From: Eustoma russellianum
Taxonomy: Eukaryota > Streptophyta > Magnoliopsida > Gentianales > Gentianaceae
Assembly: GCA_036186865.1 (NCBI GenBank)
Contig: AP025067.1
Coordinates: 24,432,517-24,496,516 of the forward strand
Length of the DNA: 64,000 nucleotides
Direction: 5' to 3'
A program made the position numbers and the translations under genes. The notes beneath the pieces are model-generated. The model had not been told where the DNA came from. It made no database searches and was given only the letters and a program-made list of their open reading frames with translations. Positions 40,201 to 48,902 of this stretch are shown here, one piece after another (the first letter of the stretch is position 1; every line of letters starts with the position of its first letter).

Positions 40201-43200
40201 CTAATAGGGTACAACGTTCCCTTTGTCACCTTGCTTGGAGAGTATCTATTCGGAGGTTTTCCCCTATTTTGTCGATGAGGAAGTACTCTGCCCCTGTCTG
40301 AAATACTACCTGTGTCCTGAACAGTTTCACATATATCTAGACATGGACTGGAACTGGGAGAGTCATTAATAATATCAGGTATGTGGGGTGTATCAATAAT
40401 AGGCGTAAAAGATAGTACCTGACGTTGCACAATATTCGCTGGAGGAGATTCACTGGTTGGCTCAGAAGTAGGGGCTATATTTTGGTCAGGAAAAGCACAG
40501 TCGGCGTCACCTACTTGCCGTGTTGGAAACACATCCGATAGACTAGGATTATGAAGCCAGTCGTAGGTCTCACCACCTGTCTCCCCCTGGGACCAAGACG
40601 GAGAAGAATAGAAATACTCGTGCTCGAGGAAGGTACAATCCATAGTAACATGTATACGACGAGTGCGAGGATTATAACAACGATACCCCTTTTGAGAAGT
40701 GGCATAGCCCACAAAGACACACTTGTCAGCACACGCATCGAGTTTGGTACGTTGAGACGAAGGGATATGCACAAAAACTGAACAACCAAATATTTTAGGA
40801 GATAATGTGAGGGCAGGGGGAACGTCTGTATGGGAGGCAAGTAGTGATAAGGGAGTACGGTGATCTAGGATCTTAGAGGGTAAACGATTCAGGAGATATG
40901 TGGCAGTGGCTACAGCTTCAGGCCAGAGTGTTTTTGGAACCCGAGACTCTAACATCATGGCACGAGTCATTTCTAGGAGTATGCGATTTTTCCGTTCGGC
41001 TACACCATTTTGTTGTGGTGTATGTGAACATGATGTTTGATGTAGGATGCCATGTGTTCGAAAGAAAGCATGAAGAGTGTGGTTGACGTACTCTCCTCCA
41101 TTATCTGATCGAAGGATTTGAATTTTTGTATGAAATTGAGTATGTACCATATGATAAAAGTCAATGAATCTAGAACAAACATCTGACTTATGTTTTAAAA
41201 AATATATCCACGTTACTCGGGAGAAATCATCAACAAATGTAACAAAGTACTGATATCCAAGAGCAGTATTATATGGAGCAGGTCCCCATACATCAGAATG
41301 AATAAGACTAAACAATGTTTTGACTCTTGTATTATTGGGTTTGTACGTTGAACGATGAAGTTTAGCACTAAGACACGTGTCACAAGATAAGGTAAAATGA
41401 GACTGAACTAAAGATGGGAATAACATTTTCATATAACCTAGAGAAGGATGACCAAGCCGACGGTGCCATAACCAAAGTCTTTGTTCAGCAGTCCCGGTGG
41501 CAAGATTGGACCGGCCCTGTTGCACCACATCTGTCACATAATATAGCCCTTCCTTCTCAATGCCATGCCCAATGATCGCCTTCGAGCGAATATCCTGCAA
41601 TAGACAAAATGTAGGGTACATAAGAATAACACAATGCAATTCACGAGTAATTTGGCTAATGGATAACAATTTAGATGAGAGGCTTGGAACATAAAGACAA
41701 TTATGCACGTGTAAGTTAGGAGTAACCGAAACAGTGCCTCCTCCGGATACTGGAATGAGTTCTCCATTGGCGGTTTCAATGTGGGTCTTGGTTGGGGATG
41801 TCCAGTTTTCAAAATCGTGGGGATTATTGGTCATGGTATCTGTGGCCCCACTGTCAAGGATCCACATATGTTTTTGGGACGATGTGGCCTTTTGGTAAGA
41901 ACCTGGGGTTATTTTGGAATTTTGAGAAACTGGTTGGGCACTTTTGGACTGATCCAGAAATATAGAGGCTGAATTTAATGCATTGGATACTGGAAGGACT
42001 GAATTGTCGTGGGAGCAAACCTGGGTGGTTACTTTGTTAATATGTGAAACCTGCAGGGCACAGTTAGTAATTTCTGAAGGGGTAAAATTGTCAAATGGAG
42101 TATTATAAGGGTTGAGGGAATCCTCAACCCTTTTACCTGGCATTTTTTCAGCGCCTCCCTGTTCTCCTTGGCCTCCTTCGTCTTCGCCAAAGCTGCCGCT
42201 GCTGGCTATGGCAGCCACCCCTGTGGCAGTTGCTCCCTTTCCTTGTCCCTCTTGTGACTGATGCCGCTTGCCTTCATACCAATCGGGATATCCGATTAGT
42301 TTGAAGCATGTATCCTTCGTATGCCTTTTCTGGCCACAGAAACTGCAGGTTAAATTTTCCTTGTCCTCCACGCGCCGTTGAGTGTTGGAGCGTGGAGGCG
42401 TTGGGCTCCCTCGTCCTCTTCCTTGTGCTCCGCTACGTCCCTGGGCAGGACCTCTGGTAGCACGTCCGCGTGTTGCTAGGCCCTGTCCAATCCCCAGTGA
42501 TGAGTTATCTTCTGAGGGGATTCCCTGCAACACCACCGCTCTCCCTTCTGCTCTTCTTATTTCTCGATATGCAGTTTCCAAAGAGGGCAACGGATCCCTC
42601 TTCAATAAATCATTCTTCTCTGCAATGTATTTGTCATCTATTGCAGTTAAGAATTGAAACAGTCTCAAAGATTCCATTTTTCTGTTATGGATATTAATAT
42701 CCTCAGTGCATGTCATAGGATTCGGATCTTGGGCATCCATGGCTGTCCATAAGTCCTGTAATTTGTTCCAGCAACTCTCGATGCTGCCTCCTCCCTGTCG
42801 AATTAGGCTGGCTCTCCTATGAAGATCATAGACTCTGAGGGAGTCAGTTCCAGAACCATATGTAAGGGCCAACCCATCCCATAGTGCCTTAGCTGTGGGG
42901 TATCGGGTAACATTCATAACCAGTGTTGGTTCAATAGTCTGGATTATCCAAGTGAAGACAGAATTGTCTGCTTGTTCCCACTCTGGAAAACGAGGGTCTG
43001 TTGGAAGGGGTGGAGGAGGAACACCAGTAAGGTGAGGCCTTCTCCCCCTCCCAATAATAGCCCGTAGCACCAAGGGTGCCCAGATTGCATAGTTGTTACC
43101 ATTTAACTTGACTGAAATGGTGAGATTCTCGGTGGATAAAGGTAAAGGTGATACTGTGGTTGAATTTGTGGGCGTTTGAGTGGCTGTATTTTGTAGTATA

Positions 43201-46200
43201 TTGGCTACCTGGACAGCCAGGTCAGCAAGATTAGGTGTTTTGGGCTCATGTTTTTCTGGGTCTGACATTGTTGGTTCGTGTAATTTTTTTTTTTTCCGGT
43301 GAACAGGAATTAACTCAGAGGATGATGCTTGATAGCAGTACTGCTACTTGGTATAGTCTGAAGAACAGCTGAGAAGGGTATTTCCGTTGGTAACCAGGTA
43401 AGTATGAGGGCAATGATGAGTATGTTTCTGAGCCTTCACCCAGAACAACTCCAAACGATAATTGGTTAGGAGTAGGCCTACGCCTGCTCTGATACCATGT
43501 GAACAAATATTATGAAAGAAGAGCCTTTTTCATTCATATCAAAAAACGTTTTACACCATACATTCTTATACAGCCTGCCTTTCTATTCTTATGGTAAGTA
43601 ACTACAATCACTCTCTACAATTACGGTAGTATTTACTATGATTGATTCTCCAATCATTACAAATCTCTATCTAAGGCATAATTACAAATCTTTTCCTACG
43701 GTAAGTAATCTTTGATTCCATGAATCCATACTACTTTCCTAACAAATCTCTTCTTTCTTGGCATTTCATATATCTTACATTCCTCATATGGCACGCTTAG
43801 ATTTTTTTTAGCAGTGTTATATATATACTCCCTCCATCTTACAAATATTGTCACATGTGTTTAAACGTATAGTTTAAAAACCATCATTTAAGACCAAAAT
43901 GGTCATCAATGCATGTGCATATAACGTCGGGGTCTCAATGGAAGCAAACTCTCTATCCTTTAGGATGTAGGTATTGTTTGGCTGCCTCTCACCCTCCCAG
44001 ACCCTAGCGATAGCTTTTGCTGTCATTAAAATATACTGGGTATGATTGTTATTGTTATTGTATTTAAGACCAAATTGTTTAAGTATTTTAGCACGCCATT
44101 TTGTCAAAATAGCTATAACATCATTTGAGATCAAATTATTTGAAGAATTTTTGACAATTTAATTTTAAATGATATTGCTTAAATAATGCGTTTGATCACC
44201 TCATACAATATTTTTTTTGGAACATATGGAGTATCTTTTTTTCCTTTTCCTTTGTGAAAGCAATCTACCTTTTAACCAGATTATTGATTATTGCTCTGCA
44301 TCACCAGTACTCAGTTATTAGTCAGTAAGATCATGATAACTGTACGCTAAGCTCATCAAATCAATGATGTCCAAAAATAATAATCTAATAATTAGTCAAG
44401 GGTTCAGATCTGGGGAGACCAACGGTGAGGCAAAATATAAGGTCTCCAATCACGTGCCGCCACGTGTACAAACTGCTTTTTTTTATAAAAATAATTTAAA
44501 TTGCTGACCAGTTTTTACATGTAGCGGCGCGTGATTGGAAATCTCATATTTTACTTCATCGTTGGGCTCTCCAGATCTGAACCGATCAACTAGTAAGACA
44601 CATAGCATTTGGCCTTGGCCATTTCAAAATCATAGGGGCATCTATTTAGTGTTCTCAATCATAACAACAGGAGTTGTCGATTTTCAGCTGTGGTATCCTT
44701 ATGCCAAAACTATAGCAGAGAAAGAAGCTTGGAAATTCGCAGAAGAAAATCAAATCGACTTGGTTGTGGTGAACCCTGGTTTTGTTCTTGGTGGTTTACT
44801 CTCTGCCCAACCAGCAAGTTCAATGAAGCTCTTACTCTCAATTACTAAAGGTAACTTTATTATGCTCGCATCAAGGCCCTGAATCAGAAAATCAATTTCG
44901 ATAAAACAATTAGGCATATGGAGGAGGGTGGACCTTGTAGCAACTGGTAAGGTTGCTGCTTTGTAACCTTGAGGTCACGGGTCCGAGCTGCAGAAACATC
45001 ATCTTGCACAAAGGGTAGGGTAAAACTACGTATATCAGATCGCGAAGCGATCCGGCTCTTCCTCGGACCCTGCATAAATACGGGAGCTTGGTGCACCGAG
45101 AACTAGGGGTGTTAAACGAACCAAGCTGAATACTAGGTTTTCGGATTCAGATTTGTTTAACTAAACGAACCGTTCAGCTCGGTTTGTTTAGTTAAACGAG
45201 CTCTTAAATTGGTTCGAGTTTGGCTCGATAACACTATAACTAGTTAAACGAGCCAAGCAGTTCGCAAACAGTTCGACTCGTTTAATTAAACGAACCCAAA
45301 AAGGTGTTCAAATTTGACTCGTTTAGGTAAAATTAACGAACGAACTCGAACCAAATATGAATCCAACTCGAACAGTTCGCGAACTGTTCGGTTCGCTTAA
45401 CACCCCTACCGGGAACGTCTTTTAATTAGGCATGTGTGCCAAAATTTTCAATAAGCTGATGGAGGCCAGTAAGTTAGATCAGGAATATGACTTATGTTAT
45501 TGTTAATTATGGTGATTAGGCAAGCGCACGGAGTATCCAAATGTAACAATGGCTTATGTGCATATAGAACATGTGGTGGCAGCTCATATATTGGCCATGG
45601 AGGAAAAGAAAGCAAGTGGCAGGCTGATTGTATGCTCAAACTCTGTAGCACATTGGTCCGAAATCATTGAAATGCTAAGGGCCAAATATCCCAATTTCCC
45701 CTATGTGAACAAGTAAGTGAAAAATGCCATTAATTTCTTCAGTTAATATAACTTTTGTGACGAACTAGATGGCACCAGAATTACTACTTTTCTGAGAGTA
45801 ATTGTGTCGTCGAACCGATTTTCAAGTAGTCGTGCACAGAGAAGGTATAGGATTCATACTCTAGTTTTCATCAAGAAGTACAATGAACTGTATCGTTAAA
45901 CCAATTCTAGTTCTTTGGTGAAGATCATTTACCTATATGTTTTTACATAAGATTAGATTACGCATTCATTTTTTGCATTAGACAAAGTTGTTCTGCACGA
46001 ATCATCTTTGTTTAAATTTAACTGAAAACTATATCTATACTGTATCAAACTCAAGTGAAATGCTACATTTTCATCACAGATGTAGCACGTTAGATGGAGG
46101 AAGCAACCCTCACAGCATGGACATTGGCAAGATCTTAAAGCTAGGGCTATCCTCTCCGAAATCGCTTGACCAAATATTGGAGGACAGCATCAAAACTTTT

Positions 46201-46221
46201 CAAGAAAAGGGACTGCTCTAA
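37163..46221 (+). CDS. TKPR2: Tetraketide alpha-pyrone reductase 2-like gene, six exons, 321 aa
   Basis: Exons are 37163-37268, 37743-37915, 38165-38353, 44688-44850, 45520-45712 and 46080-46221. All introns have GT-AG ends and phases agree, giving 966 nt including TAA. The protein is a short-chain NADPH-dependent reductase of the CCR/DFR-like family. It has the Rossmann motif TGGTGHIAS (residues 8-16), GVDGVFHVASPVL, TSSCS near residue 120, and a YPYAK Tyr-x3-Lys motif at 159-163 (exon 4 start). The joins fall inside well-conserved phrases (SPLNESHWSDTEYCKRNN|LWYPYAK; SNSVAHWSEIIEMLRAKYPNFPY). From memory, wording and 321-residue length fit TKPR2 better than cinnamoyl-CoA reductase, which has NWYCYGK. 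TKPR2 reduces tetraketide pyrones in the tapetum for sporopollenin of pollen walls. The copia element C lies antisense in intron 3 (6.3 kb). No lesion was seen in any exon. An alternative is another CCR-like reductase. Confidence 0.88.
37378..37558. mobile_element. MITE in intron 1 (Mutator-like, 181 bp)
   Basis: Flanked by CAACTAAAC at 37369-37377 and 37559-37567, a 9-bp duplication. Inverted repeats of about 50 bp contain ATCTCCTCAC and TCTCTTTTCCACTGTCC-like sequence. A 9-bp duplication with long inverted repeats fits Mutator-type elements. Confidence 0.85.
37743..37915 (+). CDS. TKPR2: Reductase gene exon 2
   Basis: Acceptor GGGGGTAG|ATAAT after a T-rich tract, donor GTCAAG|GTAATT. Encodes DNLEKMGFLWEINGAK through GVDGVFHVASPVL. 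Confidence 0.9.
37953..38128 (+). repeat. SINE-like family 1 copy in intron 2
   Basis: From TATTGTGAAGTACTAG to TAATGTTGTTGTTGTTC; closely similar in order to 36540-36720. Confidence 0.7.
38165..38353 (+). CDS. TKPR2: Reductase gene exon 3
   Basis: Acceptor GGGCAG|GTCAAT, donor AATAAT|GTATGT; 63 codons, phase 0 on both sides. Holds the catalytic serine region (VVLTSSCS) and ESHWSDTEYCK. Confidence 0.9.
38369..38615 (-). repeat. Element C 3' LTR (left copy)
   Basis: On the minus strand begins TGTTAGGAAAG and ends TTTGTTCACA. It supplies the polyprotein stop (TGTTAG). Confidence 0.97.
38610..43268 (-). CDS. Copia gag-pol polyprotein of element C (1552 aa)
   Basis: A single unbroken frame. 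Gag starts MSDPEKHEP and ends in the zinc knuckle CSFCGQKRHTKDTC. The protease has a normal D472-S-G-A-T motif. The pre-integrase segment (WLWHRRLGHPSLGY) follows. Integrase has D659, D722 and E758 (35 residues between the last two). Reverse transcriptase has DVKNAFLHGEL and YVDD at 1231-1234. RNase H has VYTDADWAG, SSAEAEFRG and LMCDNKAS. The stop is the TAG of the LTR start. The ATG at 43268 lies about 230 bases downstream of the PBS on the minus strand. The organisation and wording are those of element B, but the two are clearly diverged, so they are separate subfamilies. With identical LTRs and no lesion this copy is a strong candidate for an active element. Confidence 0.96.
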   Translation of the reverse strand: MSDPEKHEPKTPNLADLAVQVANILQNTATQTPTNSTTVSPLPLSTENLTISVKLNGNNYAIWAPLVLRAIIGRGRRPHLTGVPPPPLPTDPRFPEWEQADNSVFTWIIQTIEPTLVMNVTRYPTAKALWDGLALTYGSGTDSLRVYDLHRRASLIRQGGGSIESCWNKLQDLWTAMDAQDPNPMTCTEDINIHNRKMESLRLFQFLTAIDDKYIAEKNDLLKRDPLPSLETAYREIRRAEGRAVVLQGIPSEDNSSLGIGQGLATRGRATRGPAQGRSGAQGRGRGSPTPPRSNTQRRVEDKENLTCSFCGQKRHTKDTCFKLIGYPDWYEGKRHQSQEGQGKGATATGVAAIASSGSFGEDEGGQGEQGGAEKMPGKRVEDSLNPYNTPFDNFTPSEITNCALQVSHINKVTTQVCSHDNSVLPVSNALNSASIFLDQSKSAQPVSQNSKITPGSYQKATSSQKHMWILDSGATDTMTNNPHDFENWTSPTKTHIETANGELIPVSGGGTVSVTPNLHVHNCLYVPSLSSKLLSISQITRELHCVILMYPTFCLLQDIRSKAIIGHGIEKEGLYYVTDVVQQGRSNLATGTAEQRLWLWHRRLGHPSLGYMKMLFPSLVQSHFTLSCDTCLSAKLHRSTYKPNNTRVKTLFSLIHSDVWGPAPYNTALGYQYFVTFVDDFSRVTWIYFLKHKSDVCSRFIDFYHMVHTQFHTKIQILRSDNGGEYVNHTLHAFFRTHGILHQTSCSHTPQQNGVAERKNRILLEMTRAMMLESRVPKTLWPEAVATATYLLNRLPSKILDHRTPLSLLASHTDVPPALTLSPKIFGCSVFVHIPSSQRTKLDACADKCVFVGYATSQKGYRCYNPRTRRIHVTMDCTFLEHEYFYSSPSWSQGETGGETYDWLHNPSLSDVFPTRQVGDADCAFPDQNIAPTSEPTSESPPANIVQRQVLSFTPIIDTPHIPDIINDSPSSSPCLDICETVQDTGSISDRGRVLPHRQNRGKPPNRYSPSKVTKGTLYPISSAKGLVSTACEVDVPRTVEEALRQPAWREAMKEEMRALHKNNTWEKVTIPKGKQPVGCRWVYTVKYKADGGIERYKARLVARGYTQTYGIDYSETFSPVAKLDTVRVLFSVAATKSWPLQQYDVKNAFLHGELKEEVYMSAPPGFTEEFAENEVCRLRKSLYGLKQSPRAWFGRFTAFMKRQNYRQSNADHTLFIKRKGPRITCLIIYVDDMIITGDDVEEMGVLKQQLFSEFEMKDLGDLKYFLGIEVERSEKGIFISQQKYILDLLAEVGMVDCKPAGAPMLVNQKLEMEERRSSADRERYQRLVGKLIYLSHTRPDISFAVGLVSQFMHQPQDHHLEAVMRIIRYLKGTTKRGIWFRNHGHLDIQVYTDADWAGSLVDRRSTSGYFALVGGNLVTWRSKKQKVVALSSAEAEFRGIAKGVVEILWLKKLMSDLGLQISLPAKLMCDNKASINISENPVQHDRTKHIEVDRHFIKEKIEEKTVELPYVPSEDQLADILTKAVAGRAFDDTLVKLGIVDSPAQLEGEC
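38616..38625 (-). other. Polypurine tract of element C
   Basis: TGAGGGGGAG on the minus strand next to the LTR, the same as in element B. Confidence 0.9.
43487..43497 (-). other. Primer binding site of element C
   Basis: On the minus strand TGGTATCAGAGCAGG follows the LTR end directly; Met-tRNA type. Confidence 0.92.
43498..43744 (-). repeat. Element C 5' LTR (right copy)
   Basis: 247 bp, identical to the left copy; followed by the AATCT duplication. Confidence 0.97.
43922..44068 (+). repeat. TS-like SINE copy in intron 3
   Basis: Contains GGGTCTCAATGGAAGCAAAC, CAGACCCTAGCGATAGC and a tail GATTGTTATTGTTATTG; homologous to 48735-48880. Confidence 0.7.
44401..44583. mobile_element. MITE, family M1, copy 2, in intron 3
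   Basis: Inverted repeats of more than 60 bp from GGTTCAGATCTGG to its complement CCAGATCTGAACC, sharing CCAATCACG(T/C)GCCGCCACG with copy 1 at 33002. Confidence 0.75.
44688..44850 (+). CDS. TKPR2: Reductase gene exon 4
   Basis: Acceptor TTTCAG|CTGTGG, donor ACTAAAG|GTAACT. Starts with LWYPYAK, the catalytic Tyr-x3-Lys, and contains DLVVVNPGFVLG. Confidence 0.9.
44932..45103 (+). repeat. tRNA-derived SINE (Au-like) in intron 4, 5' part
   Basis: Has A-box-like TAGCAACTGGTAAGG and B-box GGTCACGGGTCCGAGC, then the palindrome GATCGCGAAGCGATC. It is interrupted near its 3' end by the hAT MITE; the rest is 45409-45420. Confidence 0.8.
45104..45408. mobile_element. hAT-type MITE, copy 1, in intron 4 (305 bp)
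   Basis: Ends TAGGGGTGTTAA and TTAACACCCCTA. Flanks CCGAGAAC and CCGGGAAC are an 8-bp duplication with one mismatch. The interior repeats TTAAACGA(A/G)C and AACTGTTCG motifs in both directions. Copy 2 is at 49333-49639. Confidence 0.82.
45520..45712 (+). CDS. TKPR2: Reductase gene exon 5
   Basis: Acceptor GATTAG|GCAAGC, donor GAACAA|GTAAGT. Encodes VHIEHVVAAHILAMEE and SNSVAHWSEIIEM, substrate-side region of the family. Confidence 0.9.
46080..46221 (+). CDS. TKPR2: Reductase gene exon 6
   Basis: Acceptor TCACAG|ATGTAG; reads KCSTLDGGSNPHSMD to FQEKGLL and TAA at 46219-46221. Confidence 0.9.
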
Positions 46222-46413
46222 GCTATAACATGCAAAAAAGAATTGCACATATAAGATAAAGTTCAGATGCAATTCTGTGTAAGCTCAGCCAGGTAAGAAA
46301 ACACTTAACTGAAAAATTAACGTTGAAATGAGCTGACAAGGATCGAAGATTTTCCTTTGATTTCTCAAGAGTATCATCCACCCGACATGTATAGACTAAT
46401 CTCTCCGATATAT

Positions 46414-46553
46414 ACAACAACAACATTACCCCTATTATTTTAGAGACTTTCGGCTATGATGAGGTGTGGAGGGTTAGATGTACACAATATACCCATATGT
46501 TAGAAACATACAGAGGTTGTTTTCCAATTACCTATAATGAAAATTGGATCAAG
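46414..46553 (-). repeat. SINE-like family 1 copy, minus strand
   Basis: Starts with CAACAACAACATTACC (tail complement) and shares TAGAAACATACAGAGGTTG with the other copies. It lies shortly after the gene and may be in its 3' flank. Confidence 0.65.
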
Positions 46554-46984
46554 ATCTCATACATCTCTCCTCTATGAGATCGCAAAATGCCGGTGGATCT
46601 CTCACGACCGACTATTTTCCATTCACGAGGGCCTAGTTTAGAACCAAGGGCATCTCGCTTAAGGGATCCAAGCATCTAACTTAAACCAATCCATGTTGGT
46701 GAAGGATCCCTTTCTAATTGAGCCTAGAGTTGGTTTATGGCTACTTTCTGAATTTCAGATTCTTTATTATCTGAATCATTTATCAAATTAGTAATTGATC
46801 CGATATGGTGGTGATGCATGCCCCTTTTACATTCATGAAATATGAACCTTGTTGTCCTGCACATGCCTTAAACATAAGGGATGTGGCAATACTTTGACAG
46901 GAGGATTTTCTTATGATACAGCACAACATAATACTTCAAATCATACGTAAACTTGGGCGTTCCCAGTCTACTAGGCTCCCGAAT
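46554..46984. other. Unassigned DNA
   Basis: No coding frame or repeat boundary recognised. Confidence 0.4.
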
Positions 46985-47130
46985 TAACGCATGATCTAGG
47001 AAGGGGTTGGATCGCTTCGCGTCTGATGTATGCAACCTTACCTTACACTTTTGTTGCAAGAGGATGTTTTCACAGCTCAAACCCGTAACGTCAAGGTCAT
47101 AAAGTAGCAACATTACCAGTTATTCCAAGA
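46985..47130 (-). repeat. SINE copy (Au-like), minus strand
   Basis: On the minus strand: A-box region TAACTGGTAATG, GGTTTGAGC near the B box, then GGTAAGGTTGCATAC and a variant of the GATCGCGAAGCG block. Confidence 0.65.
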
Positions 47131-47353
47131 TCCGTCCTCATACGTAAACTTACAATAAATAAATTGCAAGTAACACTTCTGCCTATCTGGTTCCCTCATA
47201 TAGCTTCTTTCTTGTAGGATATTAGCCAATTTTCAGTTCACTATAACTGTTGAAACTTGAAGAGCATTTTGAACTTAAATTTAAATGGACGAATTTATGT
47301 GATTTAAGTATTTTAGCATAATCTGTCTATCCAAACAAGAAGTCATATTGCAG

Positions 47354-47430
47354 CATTTGATATACAACACAGAGAGCTAATGATAAAATCCGCTGCTCAA
47401 GCTTTACCAGTTGATGACATGTATTTTAAG
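47354..47430 (+). other. Orphan exon-like segment
   Basis: 77 bases between an acceptor-like TTGCAG and a donor-like AAG|GTATCA. The open frame reads FDIQHRELMIKSAAQALPVD and ends MYFK. I do not recognise it and no neighbouring exon is visible; it may be a decayed gene piece or chance. Confidence 0.25.
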
Positions 47431-47557
47431 GTATCAGACTCTCTCCTAATTACATACACACACACTTTAGAGGACACACACATATATTAAAACCTTAACC
47501 TATTATTGAAGTCATTATTTGTCCTCATAAATCAAATGTGGCATCTTGTATAGGATT

Positions 47558-47640
47558 AGACTGCGTACATCAGATCGCGAAGCGATCCGGCTCTTCTTGA
47601 ACTTTGTGTAAACGCAAAAGCTTAGTATACTGAAAACGCC
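47558..47640 (+). repeat. SINE 3' fragment (Au-like)
   Basis: CTGCGTACATCAGATCGCGA and GCGATCCGGCTCTTC match 45025-45060. The tRNA-like head is missing. Confidence 0.65.
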
Positions 47641-48734
47641 GTAAAGTCAAATGTGGCATGTTACGTCCTCATGAGACTATCATGGTGTCTGCTTTGTTGC
47701 TATTCTTATCTACTAGTGAAAACCAACTACTACCAAAAATAATGAATAAATACTCACAATAACCCTTTACAACATCTCACAAATTTAACGTAAACAATAA
47801 CCATCAAAGAATTCGTTTCCGAGGGATATCGACATTTGAGAAGTTTTCAGAACAGAAGCACCTCAGAAGACTACCTAGAATTACCGTAAGCATCAGTCAT
47901 TTTATACAACAACACTATTATGATGATTAGACCACTTGCAAGCAGTGTCAATGTATTGAGTGAAAAACATTAGTTGTTCGGTTCCTAACTCATTTTTCAT
48001 AAGCCATAGGTGTGTTAACACTGAAAATTAGCATTTACTGATGAAACTGAAGATCATCCTGAAAGTTCCCTTCCTAATCCGACCAAAACTCACCTAAAGG
48101 AAGTCAACTTTGTCGATGAAAAAGACCATAGGACATCAATAATCGACCGTTCAGCCATTTTACATAGTTTCTTCATGTAGTTTTCAGAAAGACCTACTAT
48201 GTTTGGGTGTGTCTGTTGCAATGGAATCTGGAGAGAAAGGACTCTGAGACTGGGTGGGGGCGGTTTGGTTTGCCTTGGCTGGGGAATGAATTAGTGTAAT
48301 GCTCTTTGCTTCTTGTCTGAATATTTGTACAACTTAATGCATGTGTACTAGAGAGAAACCTGAGTAAAGGCAGTCCCAAACTGACTTGTGATGAGCAGAT
48401 TAAGCACGACATACTAAATTTGCATATCTCTAAGGACATAGTTCAAGATAGGAGTTCATAGATATATAAGATTAAGGTTAACGAGGTATAGGTCATATAT
48501 AGGGACACCTTAGAGTATATTTAGGGACATAAATAGGCGTAGACACTATCTACGCTTTAGGTTGATTTTGCACTTGTTTGTTTATGTTTTACCATTGTTT
48601 TGCATTACATGTACATGTACACGTTATGTGTATTTTAATATCGAAAGCCTCTTCTTTGTATTTTCTGAATTCCCTCACTAACACACTAATACATCAATAT
48701 CTCTATTATTATGTCATTTATGCAGGTACATATA
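47641..48734. other. Unassigned DNA
   Basis: No supported gene. 48060-48180 has an open stretch with charged residues but no recognisable domain. Confidence 0.35.
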
Positions 48735-48880
48735 GAGCCGGGGGTCTCACTGGAAGCAGACTCTCTATCCCTTAGGACAGAGGTATTGTTTGCCTACCAC
48801 TTACCTTCCCCAGACCCTAGCGATAGCTTTTGCTGTCGTTGGGATATACCGGGTACCGATGATGATGATGATGAATGCAT
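48735..48880 (+). repeat. TS-like SINE copy
   Basis: GGGGGTCTCACTGGAAGCAG, CAGACCCTAGCGATAGC and a GATGATGATGATG tail; homologous to 43922-44068. Confidence 0.7.
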
Positions 48881-48902
48881 GTGTACTAGAACGTAGCATG
48901 TA

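Larger units (their letters stand above)
38369..43744 (-). mobile_element. Element C: complete copia element, antisense in intron 3
   Basis: Two 247-bp LTRs (38369-38615, 43498-43744) read as identical, AATCT duplicated on both sides (38364-38368, 43745-43749), PBS, polypurine tract and an intact polyprotein. The insertion is only 16 bases inside the intron 3 donor, and its transcription is opposite to the host gene. Confidence 0.97.

Noticed and set aside
39417..41972. Plus-strand open frames inside element C
   Set aside because: Shadows of the minus-strand polyprotein; no independent motif.
44932..45103. A true tRNA gene from the A-box and B-box-like sequences in the SINE
   Set aside because: No cloverleaf with an anticodon stem could be formed; the boxes belong to a dispersed SINE with several copies here.
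48197..48439. 80-codon minus-strand frame between SINE copies
   Set aside because: No domain, no splice context, low-complexity wording; not supported as a gene.
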